A DNA stretch of 64,000 bases from Niastella koreensis GR20-10 (lineage in GTDB: Bacteria > Bacteroidota > Bacteroidia > Chitinophagales > Chitinophagaceae): positions 62,001 through 126,000 of the forward strand of contig NC_016609.1 in assembly GCF_000246855.1 (NCBI RefSeq), in the 5' to 3' direction. Every line of letters begins with the position of its first letter. Positions within the stretch are counted from its first letter, which is position 1. The notes under the pieces were generated by a model. The model saw nothing but the letters and a program-made list of their open reading frames with translations. It did no database searches and was not told the origin of the DNA. The translations under genes were made by a program, and so were the position numbers. Of the stretch, positions 35,195-44,270 are shown one piece after another.

Positions 35195-36291
35195 TGGCTC
35201 AACGGATCCTGGTGGGCGTGCCACCAAAACATCACGTTCTTTTATCACAGGATGAAATTGCAGGTTTTACCGATCTGGGATATACCTGCAAACCGGTAAC
35301 CTATGGCCGGAACGATGCAACTGCCGGCAAGCTCAAAAAAATATGGGGCACCATGGGAAAGGCGTTTAATGTTGTTAAAGAACTCTATGCTTTTAAACCA
35401 CATATTTTGTACTTAAACTCCCGGTTTGAACCGGTTGGGAGTGTACGTGATTTTATTACTATTCTGATCATAAAGCTATTTTATCTGCGCAAAGTAAGGA
35501 TCGTGATCAAAACGCATGGTTCTGATATTTCAGTTTTAGAAAGGGAATCTTTCTTTTACCGGAAACTGTTGATCCCCTTTTTGAGGAAACATGTGGTGGC
35601 ATGGTTCTTTTTATCAAACGATGAGAAGGAGTTAGTGAGGAAATATGATCCCGGATTAGCGCGAAAAGTATTTGTTACAGCAAACATTGTTGATCCCGCC
35701 CGTTCAGTGGCTTCACTCGCGTTCCGTGAAAAGTATTCGCTGGATGAAAACAAATTCAAGGTATTATTCTGTGGCCGAATGGTACGCGCAAAAGGCGTGT
35801 TCAGTTTGTTGGAAAGTATTCCGCTGCTTTCGTGTAAGGAGGATTGTCAGATCGTTTTTGTGGGTGATGGACCGGATATGGCAGCGTTGAAAAAAAGAGC
35901 GGAGGAATTGAACATAACCGAGTATACACGTTTCCCGGGATTTGTTCCCGATCACGAATGCGATCATTTTTACGCCAATGCCGATATGCTGGCTTTTCCT
36001 ACTTATGACAGCGAGGGATTTCCCATGGCGCTGTTTAAATCGGTAGCAGCCGGTTTACCGGTAATCACTTCCTGCATAAGGGCCGCAAAAGACCATTTAT
36101 CCGAACCCGATAATGTGTTGTGGGTAGATGGACAATCGGCAGCAAGTGTGGCAAAAGCAATAGATACATTATACGATAACCATGCATTACGAAATGCCAT
36201 GTCGCAGAACAACCGGACCATTGCAAAGAAATTCACCCGGCTGGAAGTATGTGCCGGCATGCATGAAGTAATGATGTCGCTTAGTCACTAG
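35194..36291 (+). CDS. Glycosyltransferase family 4
   Basis: A 365-residue GT-B enzyme. I used ATG 35194 (TAATG overlap with the gene upstream); the frame is open to 35110 but that is inside the previous gene. The donor domain has FKVLFCGRMVRAKGVFSLLE (about 185-204). In the nucleotide site the motif reads SEGFPMALFKSVAAGLP, so the second Glu of E-x7-E is Lys. That is unusual, since this Glu normally holds the donor ribose, but not unknown in the family. Sugar specificity is not predictable. Confidence 0.86.
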   Translation: MAQRILVGVPPKHHVLLSQDEIAGFTDLGYTCKPVTYGRNDATAGKLKKIWGTMGKAFNVVKELYAFKPHILYLNSRFEPVGSVRDFITILIIKLFYLRKVRIVIKTHGSDISVLERESFFYRKLLIPFLRKHVVAWFFLSNDEKELVRKYDPGLARKVFVTANIVDPARSVASLAFREKYSLDENKFKVLFCGRMVRAKGVFSLLESIPLLSCKEDCQIVFVGDGPDMAALKKRAEELNITEYTRFPGFVPDHECDHFYANADMLAFPTYDSEGFPMALFKSVAAGLPVITSCIRAAKDHLSEPDNVLWVDGQSAASVAKAIDTLYDNHALRNAMSQNNRTIAKKFTRLEVCAGMHEVMMSLSH

Positions 36292-36347
36292 TGACTAACA
36301 GTAGTTGACCGACCACTTAGTTAAACAAAACCCGGAAAATAGTCAAT

Positions 36348-36905
36348 ATGTCGATTATCAATGTAATCAGGCAATCGCGAGATCTTTTGTTACGTAAGGT
36401 GCTGTACAGGCGCTACGACATAGCAAAAGGTTTTCATGCCGGTTTACGGGTGCGTATCTGGGGAAGGCAAAAGGTTGTGATTGGGCGTAACTTTTATATT
36501 GGGAGGGATTCCTTTATTGAAGCGGATGTAATAATAGGCAATAACGTTATGTTTGGAAACAGAGTAGCCATTATAGGACGCTACGACCATCATTATCAAA
36601 AGGCAGGTATACCTATACGCCTGGCAGAACAGATCAGGGATCCTGCATATAATTGGAAAGGGCTCGGTATGGTCACCATCATTGAAGATGATGTGTGGAT
36701 CGGATACGGGTCTACGGTACTGTGTGGGGTAAAGATCGGGGAAGGGAGCATCATTGGCGCTGGTTCGCTGGTAACAAAAGATGTGGAGCCCTATTCCATT
36801 TATGCAGGCGTTCCTGCCCGCAAAGTAAGAAGCCGTTTCGACGAACCCCTGGATCTGCAAACCCACCTTAAACTGGTTCAATCCAAATATTACGGCAAAC
36901 TGTAA
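36348..36905 (+). CDS. Hexapeptide-repeat (LbH) O-acetyltransferase
   Basis: A 185-residue left-handed beta-helix acyltransferase of the WcaF/NodL type. Hexapeptide turns run from about residue 43 (KVVIGRNFYIGRDSFIEADV) to IIEDDVWIGYGSTVLCGVKI (about 110-129), IIGAGSLVTKDVEPYSIYAG and the end motif GVPARKV. The catalytic His may be in GRYDHHYQ (about 77-84). It probably acetylates a sugar of the exopolysaccharide with acetyl-CoA. Confidence 0.86.
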   Translation: MSIINVIRQSRDLLLRKVLYRRYDIAKGFHAGLRVRIWGRQKVVIGRNFYIGRDSFIEADVIIGNNVMFGNRVAIIGRYDHHYQKAGIPIRLAEQIRDPAYNWKGLGMVTIIEDDVWIGYGSTVLCGVKIGEGSIIGAGSLVTKDVEPYSIYAGVPARKVRSRFDEPLDLQTHLKLVQSKYYGKL

Positions 36906-36932
36906 AATTTCATCTCCCAAATATTTATTGGT

Positions 36933-37697
36933 ATGGAAAGGAAAAGTATTATCAATTTTGGTATTACAACGGGCAACTATTCTTCTTTCGTAAATAACAT
37001 TGTTACGCTGGCGCATCAGAAAGAGAGCGCCAATGTATGCGTAGCGAATGTGCATATGTTCATCGAGGCCTACAAAGACCAGTCGTTCAACAGCATTATC
37101 AACGACGCCACCATGGTAACGCCCGATGGTAAGCCGCTTACCTGGGTGTTGAACTATGTGTATGGCATCCGGCAGGACCGTGTAGCAGGGATGGACCTGT
37201 TACCCGATCTGTTACAGCAAATGATGCTGAAAAGGTTGCCGGCCTTCTTTTATGGCGGCACGCCCGCTTTGCTGGAGAAGACAGAGCATTATTTACGGTA
37301 TGCATTTCCCTATTTGCCAATTGCGGGTATGTACAGTCCGCCGTTCAGACCTGCCACACCCGAAGAAGAAGATCAGCTGGTGGAGCGGATCAATAATTCC
37401 GGCGCTGCTGTAGTACTGGTAATATTGGGTTGTCCCAAACAGGAACGCTGGATGGCATCCATGAAAGGCCGCATCAATGCCGTGATGATTGGCGTAGGTG
37501 GCGCTTTACCCGTTATGGTGGGTATGCAAAAACGTGCTCCGGGCTGGTTGCAGGGCATGGGCCTGGAATGGTTGTACCGCCTGATGCAGGAACCGCGCCG
37601 TTTGTTTAAACGGTATGTAGTTACTAACTCATTATTTATATATCTGTTCTTTAAGAAGATATTTAAGGTGCATGGGGTGAGGAGGTTGACAAGTTAA
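36933..37697 (+). CDS. WecG/TagA/CpsF family glycosyltransferase (GT26)
   Basis: A 254-residue GT26 enzyme. Family motifs are VCVANVHMFIEAYKD (about 35-49, close to the conserved T-x-N-x-E pattern), VTPDGKPLTW (about 61-70), DRVAGMDLLPDLL (about 82-94), VLGCPKQERWM-like VLVILGCPKQERWMAS (about 154-169), and GVGGALPVMVG followed by RAPGWLQGMGLEWLYRL. Such enzymes add N-acetylmannosamine or a related sugar to a lipid-linked acceptor. The stop codon lies within a 9-bp repeat array. Confidence 0.9.
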   Translation: MERKSIINFGITTGNYSSFVNNIVTLAHQKESANVCVANVHMFIEAYKDQSFNSIINDATMVTPDGKPLTWVLNYVYGIRQDRVAGMDLLPDLLQQMMLKRLPAFFYGGTPALLEKTEHYLRYAFPYLPIAGMYSPPFRPATPEEEDQLVERINNSGAAVVLVILGCPKQERWMASMKGRINAVMIGVGGALPVMVGMQKRAPGWLQGMGLEWLYRLMQEPRRLFKRYVVTNSLFIYLFFKKIFKVHGVRRLTS

Positions 37698-37737
37698 CAC
37701 GTTGACAAAGTTGATAGGGTTGACAGCGTTGATAAAG
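37686..37737. repeat. 9-bp array overlapping the GT26 stop codon
   Basis: Units of the form GTTGA(C/T)ARR, with one 7-bp unit at 37695-37701 that carries the TAA stop, then four exact 9-bp units. Heptamers of the GTTTGCC/CTACTGC type follow at about 37758-37798, so the gap to 37812 is filled with repeats. Confidence 0.7.
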
Positions 37738-37812
37738 TAAGGCCCCGTCGCGGCCGTTTGCCGTTTGCCTTTTCACAACTGCCTACTGCCTTTTTACCAT
37801 TAATCGTGACAT

Positions 37813-39204
37813 ATGAATAGCAGATTTTTGCGTCATTTACAGCTTACTTTGCTGGCAATGGACCTGGTGGCTATTAACATGGTATTTTTTATAGCCCGGT
37901 TCTTTTTCAGGAGAGAAATGCTGATAGATGCGTATGTAGAGTATACTTATTTTGGTGTTTATTTAACCGTTGCCTGGCTGATAGTAGCCCTCTCGAACAA
38001 CGTATACCATGAGCGCAATATCTTTACGTTTGAATTGTTTGCCGGGCGATCGACCAGGGCCTTTCTTTACTTTTTGCTCATGATCTGTGCGTTCCTGTTC
38101 TTTTCGCATTGGTTTATCATTTCCCGGTTATTTATTGGAGTTATCATTTGTGGCATTCCACTGTTGCTAACGTGTAACCGGTTCTTATACCTGGCGGTTT
38201 ATCATTATTTTAAAAAGAAGGATTTCTTCTCCCATAAAGTAGTGGTGCTGGGGTATAATGATCTGTCGAGACGCCTGGTTGATTACCTGGAAGAAGACGG
38301 GGTGAACAAGGAGGTGGTTGGGTATTGCGAAGAAGTGGAGAACATTCATGAGCTGTCGCGGTATCCCATACTGGGCAGCATCAATAAAGCGCTGGATGTT
38401 TGTAAACACTACGGCGCCACAGAAATATATTCAACCATAGTGCCTGAGGAAAATCCCGGTATTTACCGGTTGATCCAGAAGGCCGATCAGAATTGTATCC
38501 GTTTCCGCATAGTGCCCGATATTGGTGCGCTGGTAAAACGGCAGGTATATGTAGATTACCTGAACGAGATCCCGGTACTGTCGTTGCGGAAAGAACCGTT
38601 GGATGACCTGGGCAACAAGATCAAAAAACGGGTATTTGATATTATCGTGAGCGGATTGGTTACCATCTTCATTCTTTCCTGGCTGATCCCCCTGATCGGG
38701 TTGCTGATAAAACTCGAATCGAAGGGACCCATATTCTTCAGACAACAACGCAGCGGGCAGGATAATAAATCTTTCTGGTGTTTGAAGTTCAGAAGTATGA
38801 AGGTGAACGACAGTGCGAACACCATGCAGGCCACGCGCAACGATGCACGTATTACCAAACTGGGTCAGTTCCTGCGGCGCACCAGCCTGGATGAGTTTCC
38901 ACAATTCCTGAACGTGCTGATGGGCGATATGAGTATTGTAGGGCCTAGGCCGCATATGTTAAAACACACCGCAGATTATTCAAAGATCATCGATGAATAT
39001 ATGATTCGCCAGTTCCTGAAACCCGGTATTACCGGCTGGGCGCAGGTGAATGGGTTCAGGGGCGAAACAAAAACACTCGATCAAATGAAAAAGCGCGTGG
39101 AGTATGACCTCTGGTACATGGAGAACTGGAATTTGTGGCTGGACATCAAGGTAATGTTCCTGACCGTATTTAACACCATAAAAGGCGAAGAGAATGCATT
39201 CTAA
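37813..39204 (+). CDS. Undecaprenyl-phosphate sugar phosphotransferase (WcaJ-like initiating enzyme)
   Basis: A 463-residue polyprenyl-phosphate hexose-1-phosphate transferase. Four N-terminal membrane helices are followed by a CoA_binding_3-type Rossmann domain (about residues 140-250) and then the bacterial sugar transferase domain from about 275 (KKRVFDIIVSGLVTIFILSW). The catalytic region contains PIFFRQQRSGQDNKSFWCLK, RRTSLDEFPQFLNVLMGDMS and the signature VGPRPH. It starts repeat-unit synthesis by loading the first sugar phosphate, commonly glucose, onto the lipid carrier. Its 3' end overlaps the VanZ-like gene by 11 bp. Confidence 0.92.
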   Translation: MNSRFLRHLQLTLLAMDLVAINMVFFIARFFFRREMLIDAYVEYTYFGVYLTVAWLIVALSNNVYHERNIFTFELFAGRSTRAFLYFLLMICAFLFFSHWFIISRLFIGVIICGIPLLLTCNRFLYLAVYHYFKKKDFFSHKVVVLGYNDLSRRLVDYLEEDGVNKEVVGYCEEVENIHELSRYPILGSINKALDVCKHYGATEIYSTIVPEENPGIYRLIQKADQNCIRFRIVPDIGALVKRQVYVDYLNEIPVLSLRKEPLDDLGNKIKKRVFDIIVSGLVTIFILSWLIPLIGLLIKLESKGPIFFRQQRSGQDNKSFWCLKFRSMKVNDSANTMQATRNDARITKLGQFLRRTSLDEFPQFLNVLMGDMSIVGPRPHMLKHTADYSKIIDEYMIRQFLKPGITGWAQVNGFRGETKTLDQMKKRVEYDLWYMENWNLWLDIKVMFLTVFNTIKGEENAF

Positions 39205-39589
39205 GACAAGTGTGACGAAAGCAGAGAAGTATAAAGTTGAGGGGGCGGGTAAGATCTTTTTGTTTATCGCCTTGCTTATTATAACCGGGTTATTTTGCGA
39301 ATGGCCTAATTTTCACCCGGAACATTATTTTGGTTCTGAATATCACTGGTGGCTCGACATGATCTTTCATGGAGGCTATTATTTTGTAATTACCATTCTG
39401 TTATATATTGTTTTTTGTCGCGGCCGCCATAAGGCCGTGTTCTGGATAGCTGTATTTCTATCTTCCGGTCTTTTTGAGATCTGCCAGTCCTTTGTGCCCG
39501 GAAGGTCTGTTTCCTGGCTGGATATGACCAGTAATTTCATTGGCATTACGTTAGCCACATTGACCTGTTCCTTCTTTTACAGGTCATAA
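39194..39589 (+). CDS. VanZ-like membrane protein
   Basis: A 131-residue membrane protein with four hydrophobic helices. The VanZ-like signature EICQSFVPGRSVSWLDMTSN (about 97-116) is present, corresponding to the E-x-x-Q-x-x-x-x-x-R-x-x-x-x-x-D pattern of the family. VanZ-like proteins are known from glycopeptide resistance and polysaccharide loci; the function in the latter is not known. It starts within the end of the phosphotransferase gene. Confidence 0.82.
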   Translation: MHSKTSVTKAEKYKVEGAGKIFLFIALLIITGLFCEWPNFHPEHYFGSEYHWWLDMIFHGGYYFVITILLYIVFCRGRHKAVFWIAVFLSSGLFEICQSFVPGRSVSWLDMTSNFIGITLATLTCSFFYRS

Positions 39590-39693
39590 TCCCCGCTATT
39601 TACCTTATCCGCTACGATTGCTGCGCCGCCAACTGGTTTTCCTTTTCCCTGCCGACCACATTTTACAATCGTTCCATTAATCAATCTATCCGG

Positions 39694-40800
39694 ATGAACA
39701 GACCAAGAATACTCTTCATTGTTCAGCTTCCGCCACCTATTCATGGGGTAACCGTAATGAATCAACACACGGTTGATAATCCCAATTGGAAATTGAAGTA
39801 TGATGTAAAAACCTTACCCCTGCATTTTGGCCAAACGCTGGATGACATTGGTAAAATAACGCCGTCGAAAATGGTGCACATGGTAGGGTTCCTGTTCAGG
39901 CTTTGCGGCATTCTCATCAGGTTCAGACCATCCCTGGTATACTTTACGATCGTACCAACCGGAAAAATCTTTTACCGGGATGCATTGATCACCTCGCTTA
40001 TAAAATTATTCCGCCGCCGTATTGTTTTTCATTTGCATAAAAAGGGTATTGAGGAAATGGCTGCCGGTTCCCGCCATAAACGGTGGTTGCTAAAGAAAAC
40101 ATTCCGCAATACCGGGGTTATCTGCCTGTCGAAGAAATTAACGGCCGACATTAGAACGGTGTACAAACCGGAGCCATTTATCCTGCTCAATGGAATTGAG
40201 GTGGTGAACAAAAAGATCATCCAGCGCGATGCGGCCGCACCGCGCATTTTGTATTTATCGAACCTGGTGATCAACAAAGGCATAGAAGTGTTCCTGCAAA
40301 GCCTGGCCGAATTGCATAAGCAGGGCTGTTCTTTTCACGCCAGTGTAGTTGGGGCGCCGGTTGATTATTCGCTGGATATGGCAAAAGCATTCTGTGAAAG
40401 GGCCGGCATTGCGCACCTGGTTGAAATACCCGGTCCCAAGTTTGGGGCCGATAAATTTGATGAACTGGCCAGGGCCGACATTTTTGTATTGCCTTCCTTT
40501 AACGAATGCGTGCCGTTAACGATCCTGGAAGCCATGCAGTTTGGGTTGCCTGTGGTGGCTACCAGCGTGGGTGGTATTCCCGATATTCTGCAGGACGGCG
40601 TAAATGGCATGCTGGTGCAACCCGGCAGTGTAGAGGAATTAACAACCCGCCTGCAGCACTTATTAGTAAATAAAATGGAACGTTTACAAATGGGTTATAG
40701 CGCCCGGGAACGGTTTATGCAGCGCTATACCCTCGCCAAATTTTATGAAGGGCTGGACGATATTTTTGAGCAGTCGTTGCAGGATGGATCACGACGGTAA
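39694..40800 (+). CDS. Glycosyltransferase family 4
   Basis: This 368-residue GT-B enzyme opens [20 protein letters not shown], a common start of capsule GT4 proteins with PPP-HG. The donor domain has [20 protein letters not shown] (about 186-205), and a canonical E-x7-E is present in [17 protein letters not shown]. It is the last gene of the polysaccharide locus. A 104-bp gap without features separates it from the VanZ-like gene. Confidence 0.88.
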   Translation: MNRPRILFIVQLPPPIHGVTVMNQHTVDNPNWKLKYDVKTLPLHFGQTLDDIGKITPSKMVHMVGFLFRLCGILIRFRPSLVYFTIVPTGKIFYRDALITSLIKLFRRRIVFHLHKKGIEEMAAGSRHKRWLLKKTFRNTGVICLSKKLTADIRTVYKPEPFILLNGIEVVNKKIIQRDAAAPRILYLSNLVINKGIEVFLQSLAELHKQGCSFHASVVGAPVDYSLDMAKAFCERAGIAHLVEIPGPKFGADKFDELARADIFVLPSFNECVPLTILEAMQFGLPVVATSVGGIPDILQDGVNGMLVQPGSVEELTTRLQHLLVNKMERLQMGYSARERFMQRYTLAKFYEGLDDIFEQSLQDGSRR

Positions 40801-40850
40801 AAAAGGTATTTATTCATTATTTTAGTGCAGGGAATAAAATACCTGCACAT

Positions 40851-41696
40851 ATGAAATTATATAAAACGGCCAAAGGGATACTGTTACAGTTTAAAGAGGA
40901 ATATTATGTATTGCAGCACGAATGGGATAAACTGATCAACCGCGATAATTTATACACTTACCTGCAAAGTGAGTATTTACATGGAAAGAAAATAACCACC
41001 GCAGAAGCCGGCGAATACCAGCGCGAGCTCTTGCCGCCCATTGGTGCGCAGGAGGTGTGGGCGGCGGGCGTTACGTATTTGCGCAGTCGCGATGCGCGCA
41101 TGGAAGAATCTAAAGATACCGGAGGCGCCGATTGCTATTCCCGCGTATATGAGGCCGAACGGCCCGAATTGTTCTTTAAAGCATTACCCCACCGCGTGGT
41201 TGGCCACGAGCAAACAGTGTACATCCGTAAAGATTCTACCTGGAATGTGCCTGAGCCCGAACTGGCCTTGTACATCAATGCAGGGGGTGTTATTCAGGGC
41301 TATACCATTGGTAACGATATGAGCTCAAGAAGCATCGAGGGGGAGAATCCGCTGTACCTGCCGCAAGCCAAGGTATATGAGAAAAGCGCCGGTTTAGGTC
41401 CTTGTTTGTATGTGCCTGAGCAACCCATTTCTCCTGAAACCGGCATTTACATGACCATCCACCGCAACGAGGTGAAAATGTATGAAGGCAGCACCACAGT
41501 AAGCCGCATGAAGCGGATGCTGCCCGAGCTGGTTGATTACCTGTATAAGGAATGCGATTTTGTGCCCGGTTGTTTCCTCATGACCGGCACCTGCCTGGTA
41601 CCACCTACCGATTTCACATTACAACCCAACGACCGTGTTACCATCAGCATCGACGGTATTGGCACCATGGTGAACAGGGTGGATGTTAAAAGTTAA
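40851..41696 (+). CDS. Fumarylacetoacetate hydrolase family protein
   Basis: A 281-residue FAH-fold enzyme. The metal site is visible as EPELALYI (Glu-x-Glu, about residues 139-146) followed by the Asp in [20 protein letters not shown] (about 159-178). [17 protein letters not shown] (about 69-85) is typical of the branch that includes 2-keto-3-deoxy-sugar-acid dehydratases such as 2-dehydro-3-deoxy-D-arabinonate dehydratase. It may therefore act on sugar acids, but other FAH hydratases or hydrolases are possible. It has no partner genes of a sugar-acid pathway beside it. A short gap of 50 bp follows the polysaccharide locus. Confidence 0.83.
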   Translation: MKLYKTAKGILLQFKEEYYVLQHEWDKLINRDNLYTYLQSEYLHGKKITTAEAGEYQRELLPPIGAQEVWAAGVTYLRSRDARMEESKDTGGADCYSRVYEAERPELFFKALPHRVVGHEQTVYIRKDSTWNVPEPELALYINAGGVIQGYTIGNDMSSRSIEGENPLYLPQAKVYEKSAGLGPCLYVPEQPISPETGIYMTIHRNEVKMYEGSTTVSRMKRMLPELVDYLYKECDFVPGCFLMTGTCLVPPTDFTLQPNDRVTISIDGIGTMVNRVDVKS

Positions 41697-41725
41697 ACTG
41701 TTAATCAGGAAACTGCTTTTCTATA

Positions 41726-41897
41726 AGTTTAAGTTATTGGGTTTGCAGGTTATTAAGTTCATAGGTTCAAGTTTAAAGTTGAATGTTTTAAGTTCAAAGT
41801 TTGGTGAACCTAAAAACCTATGAACTTAATAACCTAATAACCAGAAAAATTAAATAACTCAAAAACTCATAACTTAAAACATTGAACTTTAAACTTG
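41726..41897. repeat. 8-bp phased repeats with two interleaved inverted repeats
   Basis: The gap is made of 8-bp words (AAGTTATT, AGGTTATT, AAGTTCAT, then their complements) with few slips. Inside are a perfect 21-bp inverted repeat (41747-41767 with 41815-41835) and a 27-bp inverted repeat with one mismatch (41768-41794 with 41871-41897). The arm order is left1-left2-right1-right2, an interleaved layout. The last arm contains the TTG start codon of the next gene. Confidence 0.8.
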
Positions 41898-43189
41898 CAA
41901 CTGCATCTCTTTTTACAGCGATCCTGATACTAACAACCGCCCCAACGATTGCCCAAACCCTGTCAACAGTTGGCAAAGGCTGGGCCGCCAATTCCGTCAA
42001 TACCGTTATCTTCCGGCATAATTCCCTCACGAGTTATAAAAATTCCCAATACATCGCGTATTACGATTCTGCCCAACGGCTGGTGGTTGGTAAACGAACC
42101 ATCGGGTCCGATAAATGGACAGTGGTAACCACGCCCTACAACGGCAAAGCCACCGATGCGCACAACACCATCAGCATTATGGCTGACGGCGAAGGTTATC
42201 TGCATATTTCGTGGGACCATCACAACAATGAATTGCGGTACATCCGCAGTATAAGTCCCGGTTCATTACAGTTTACTGAGAAGCTGCCTATGACCGGCAT
42301 CAGGGAAAAAAGTGTGACCTACCCGGAGTTTTACCGTTTGCCCAATGGCAACCTCTTGTTCCTGTACCGCGATGGCGCCAGCGGTAATGGCAGTTTGATG
42401 CTGAATCACTACGACACCAAAACAAAAAAGTGGACACAACTACAGGATGGCTGGATCAATGGTGAAGGACAGCGCAGTCCCTATTGGCAACTGACCGTTG
42501 ATAAAACCGGCGTTATTCATATTTCCTGGGTGTGGCGGGAATCGCCGGACGTAGCCAGTAACCACGATATGGGCTATGCCTGTTCAAAAGACGGCGGGCG
42601 TACCTGGGAAAAGAGCACGGGTGAAAAATATGTGCTGCCCATCACGGCAGCCACTGCAGAATATGCGAGTCGCATTCCGCAGAAAAGCGAGCTCATTAAC
42701 TCCACTGCCATGACTACTGATGAGGCCGGCCATCCGTATATTGCTACCTACTGGCGCGATTCGGGCAGTACGGTTCCGCAATACCGGCTCATTTATCACA
42801 ATGGCCGGCAATGGAACACCCAGCAGATAACCAATCGTACAACGCCATTTTCTCTATCAGGGGGAGGCACCAAGCGCATCCCGGTTTCACGCCCGCAATT
42901 ATTGGTATTGAATAAAAAGGGCACGGTCCAGGGCATTCTTATTTACCGGGATTCAGCATTAGGCGATAAAGTAAGCATGTCCGTTTGTGATAACATAACC
43001 CAGGGGAAGTGGCAGGTAAAGCAACTTACCACCACGCCTGTTGGTTTATGGGAACCCAGTTATGATAAAGAGCTCTGGCGGCAGAATAAAGTCCTGAACT
43101 TATTTATAGAACGGGTGGAGCAGGGCGATGCCGAAACCACCCGGGCCATTGAACCGCAGCCTGTGCAGGTGTTGGAGTGGAAGCCCTGA
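41882..43189 (+). CDS. Secreted BNR_4 beta-propeller protein (possible polysaccharide lyase or glycosidase)
   Basis: A 435-residue exported protein with a clear signal peptide (about 1-25, ending TIAQ) and BNR_4-type repeats. Conserved segments include DAHNTISIMADGEGYLHISW (about residues 87-106) followed by DHHNNELRYIRS, and a later blade with HISWVWRESPDVASNHDMGY. The paired His/Asn and DHHNN pattern resembles the catalytic His region of BNR_4-fold ulvan lyases (PL24/PL25), but the assignment to a lyase is inference. The start is TTG 41882, since no ATG occurs at the signal peptide; this codon lies in a repeat arm, which makes the start less certain. Confidence 0.75.
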   Translation: MNFKLATASLFTAILILTTAPTIAQTLSTVGKGWAANSVNTVIFRHNSLTSYKNSQYIAYYDSAQRLVVGKRTIGSDKWTVVTTPYNGKATDAHNTISIMADGEGYLHISWDHHNNELRYIRSISPGSLQFTEKLPMTGIREKSVTYPEFYRLPNGNLLFLYRDGASGNGSLMLNHYDTKTKKWTQLQDGWINGEGQRSPYWQLTVDKTGVIHISWVWRESPDVASNHDMGYACSKDGGRTWEKSTGEKYVLPITAATAEYASRIPQKSELINSTAMTTDEAGHPYIATYWRDSGSTVPQYRLIYHNGRQWNTQQITNRTTPFSLSGGGTKRIPVSRPQLLVLNKKGTVQGILIYRDSALGDKVSMSVCDNITQGKWQVKQLTTTPVGLWEPSYDKELWRQNKVLNLFIERVEQGDAETTRAIEPQPVQVLEWKP

Positions 43190-43192
43190 GCG

Positions 43193-43212
43193 TCCTGAGC
43201 GGCGTCGAAGGA
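43193..43212. repeat. Dispersed 20-mer TCCTGAGCGGnGTnGAAGGA, copy 1
   Basis: A second copy with two base changes lies at 57911-57930. Both are extragenic. The ends TCCT and AGGA are inverted, so a small imperfect hairpin is possible. Confidence 0.6.
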
Positions 43213-43227
43213 TAGAAAGCCTTCACT

Positions 43228-44199
43228 TCATATGGTAACCACCAGACGTTGACCGCTGGGAACTTCTACTTCCCACAGACTGGCGAGATTGCTCATTGGT
43301 ACGGTAATGGTATCGGCTTTCAACTTTCCTTTTGCTGCGAGTTGGAACGCTTCGGGCATTATGTCACTAAAGAACTCACCAACCTGTGATTTTGTCCAGG
43401 CGCCCAGTCCTGACCCGGTTAACTGCAGGTCAATACTGCGCAGAATAGCGGAAGATAACTGTATGGTATCACCTGCCATGCTGCCCACCGATACAAACCG
43501 TATTTTGTTGTTAAAGTGGCCTTTGCCTTTGATGCAGGCGAATAGTAACTCTGCGCTGTGTCCCCAGAGGTAATCAATGATGATATCAATGGGAGTTTGG
43601 GCGTGAATGGCCGACAATTGCTTTTTGAAAGACTCATCATCCTTTGTTACCGGAATAATTTCATCGGCCCCCAATAATAACAGGTCATTTAATGATTCCT
43701 GGTTTCTACCGGTAACAATCACTCTTTTTGCACCCAGGTATTTGGCTATTTGTACGGCTACCCGGCCAGTGAACCCGGTAGCGCCATTGATTAGTACTAT
43801 ATCGCCCTTTTGAATATCAGCTTTAAATTTCAGTCCCATGGCGGCGCCAACAACTGCATTGGGCAGGGCGGCTGCCAGGGCATCATCAACACCATCGGGT
43901 ATGGGTACAATTCTGTCACGATCGATAATGGCTTTTTCCGCCATCATGCCGGTTTCGCCCAGGGCATATACCCGCCTGCCATCAGGTAACAGGCAAACGC
44001 CGTCGCCGCCAATTATGCGGCCAGCTTCACTGGCGTCTTCACTTGAATAGTGTTGACCGGCGGCCCGGCTTTTGTCGAAATGTTTAACGGCTACCGCTTT
44101 AACTGTTACCAGTACTTCATCTCTGTGCTGCGCCACCGGTTCCGGAAAATTCGGGTTCTCCGCAATGGTTCCGTTTGGATATGCAACTACTGCCTTCAT
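43228..44199 (-). CDS. Zinc-independent quinone oxidoreductase / alcohol dehydrogenase (MDR family)
   Basis: A 323-residue medium-chain dehydrogenase without the zinc ligands of alcohol dehydrogenases. The GroES-like N-terminal half is followed by the NADPH-binding loop GDIVLINGATGFTGRVAVQI (about 137-156) and VIVTGRNQESLNDL. Such proteins reduce quinones or enones. I used ATG 44199 (MKAVVAYPNG), where family homology starts; the frame is open to 44247. The Crp/Fnr-type regulator gene lies just upstream on the same strand and a 16-bp palindrome stands between them. Confidence 0.85.
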   Translation of the reverse strand: MKAVVAYPNGTIAENPNFPEPVAQHRDEVLVTVKAVAVKHFDKSRAAGQHYSSEDASEAGRIIGGDGVCLLPDGRRVYALGETGMMAEKAIIDRDRIVPIPDGVDDALAAALPNAVVGAAMGLKFKADIQKGDIVLINGATGFTGRVAVQIAKYLGAKRVIVTGRNQESLNDLLLLGADEIIPVTKDDESFKKQLSAIHAQTPIDIIIDYLWGHSAELLFACIKGKGHFNNKIRFVSVGSMAGDTIQLSSAILRSIDLQLTGSGLGAWTKSQVGEFFSDIMPEAFQLAAKGKLKADTITVPMSNLASLWEVEVPSGQRLVVTI

Positions 44200-44249
44200 T
44201 TTGATTTGTTTTGTAAGCACAAAATTAGCGCAGTGGGTAGCCGCCAAAC

Positions 44250-44265
44250 GATAACATATGTTATC
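44250..44265. promoter_or_regulatory. Perfect 16-bp palindrome GATAACATATGTTATC
   Basis: It is placed 50 bp upstream of the oxidoreductase start codon and 5 bp past the end of the regulator gene. The half-site spacing suits a dimeric Crp/Fnr-type regulator, so it is a candidate operator (inference). Confidence 0.55.
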
Positions 44266-44270
44266 AAGTT

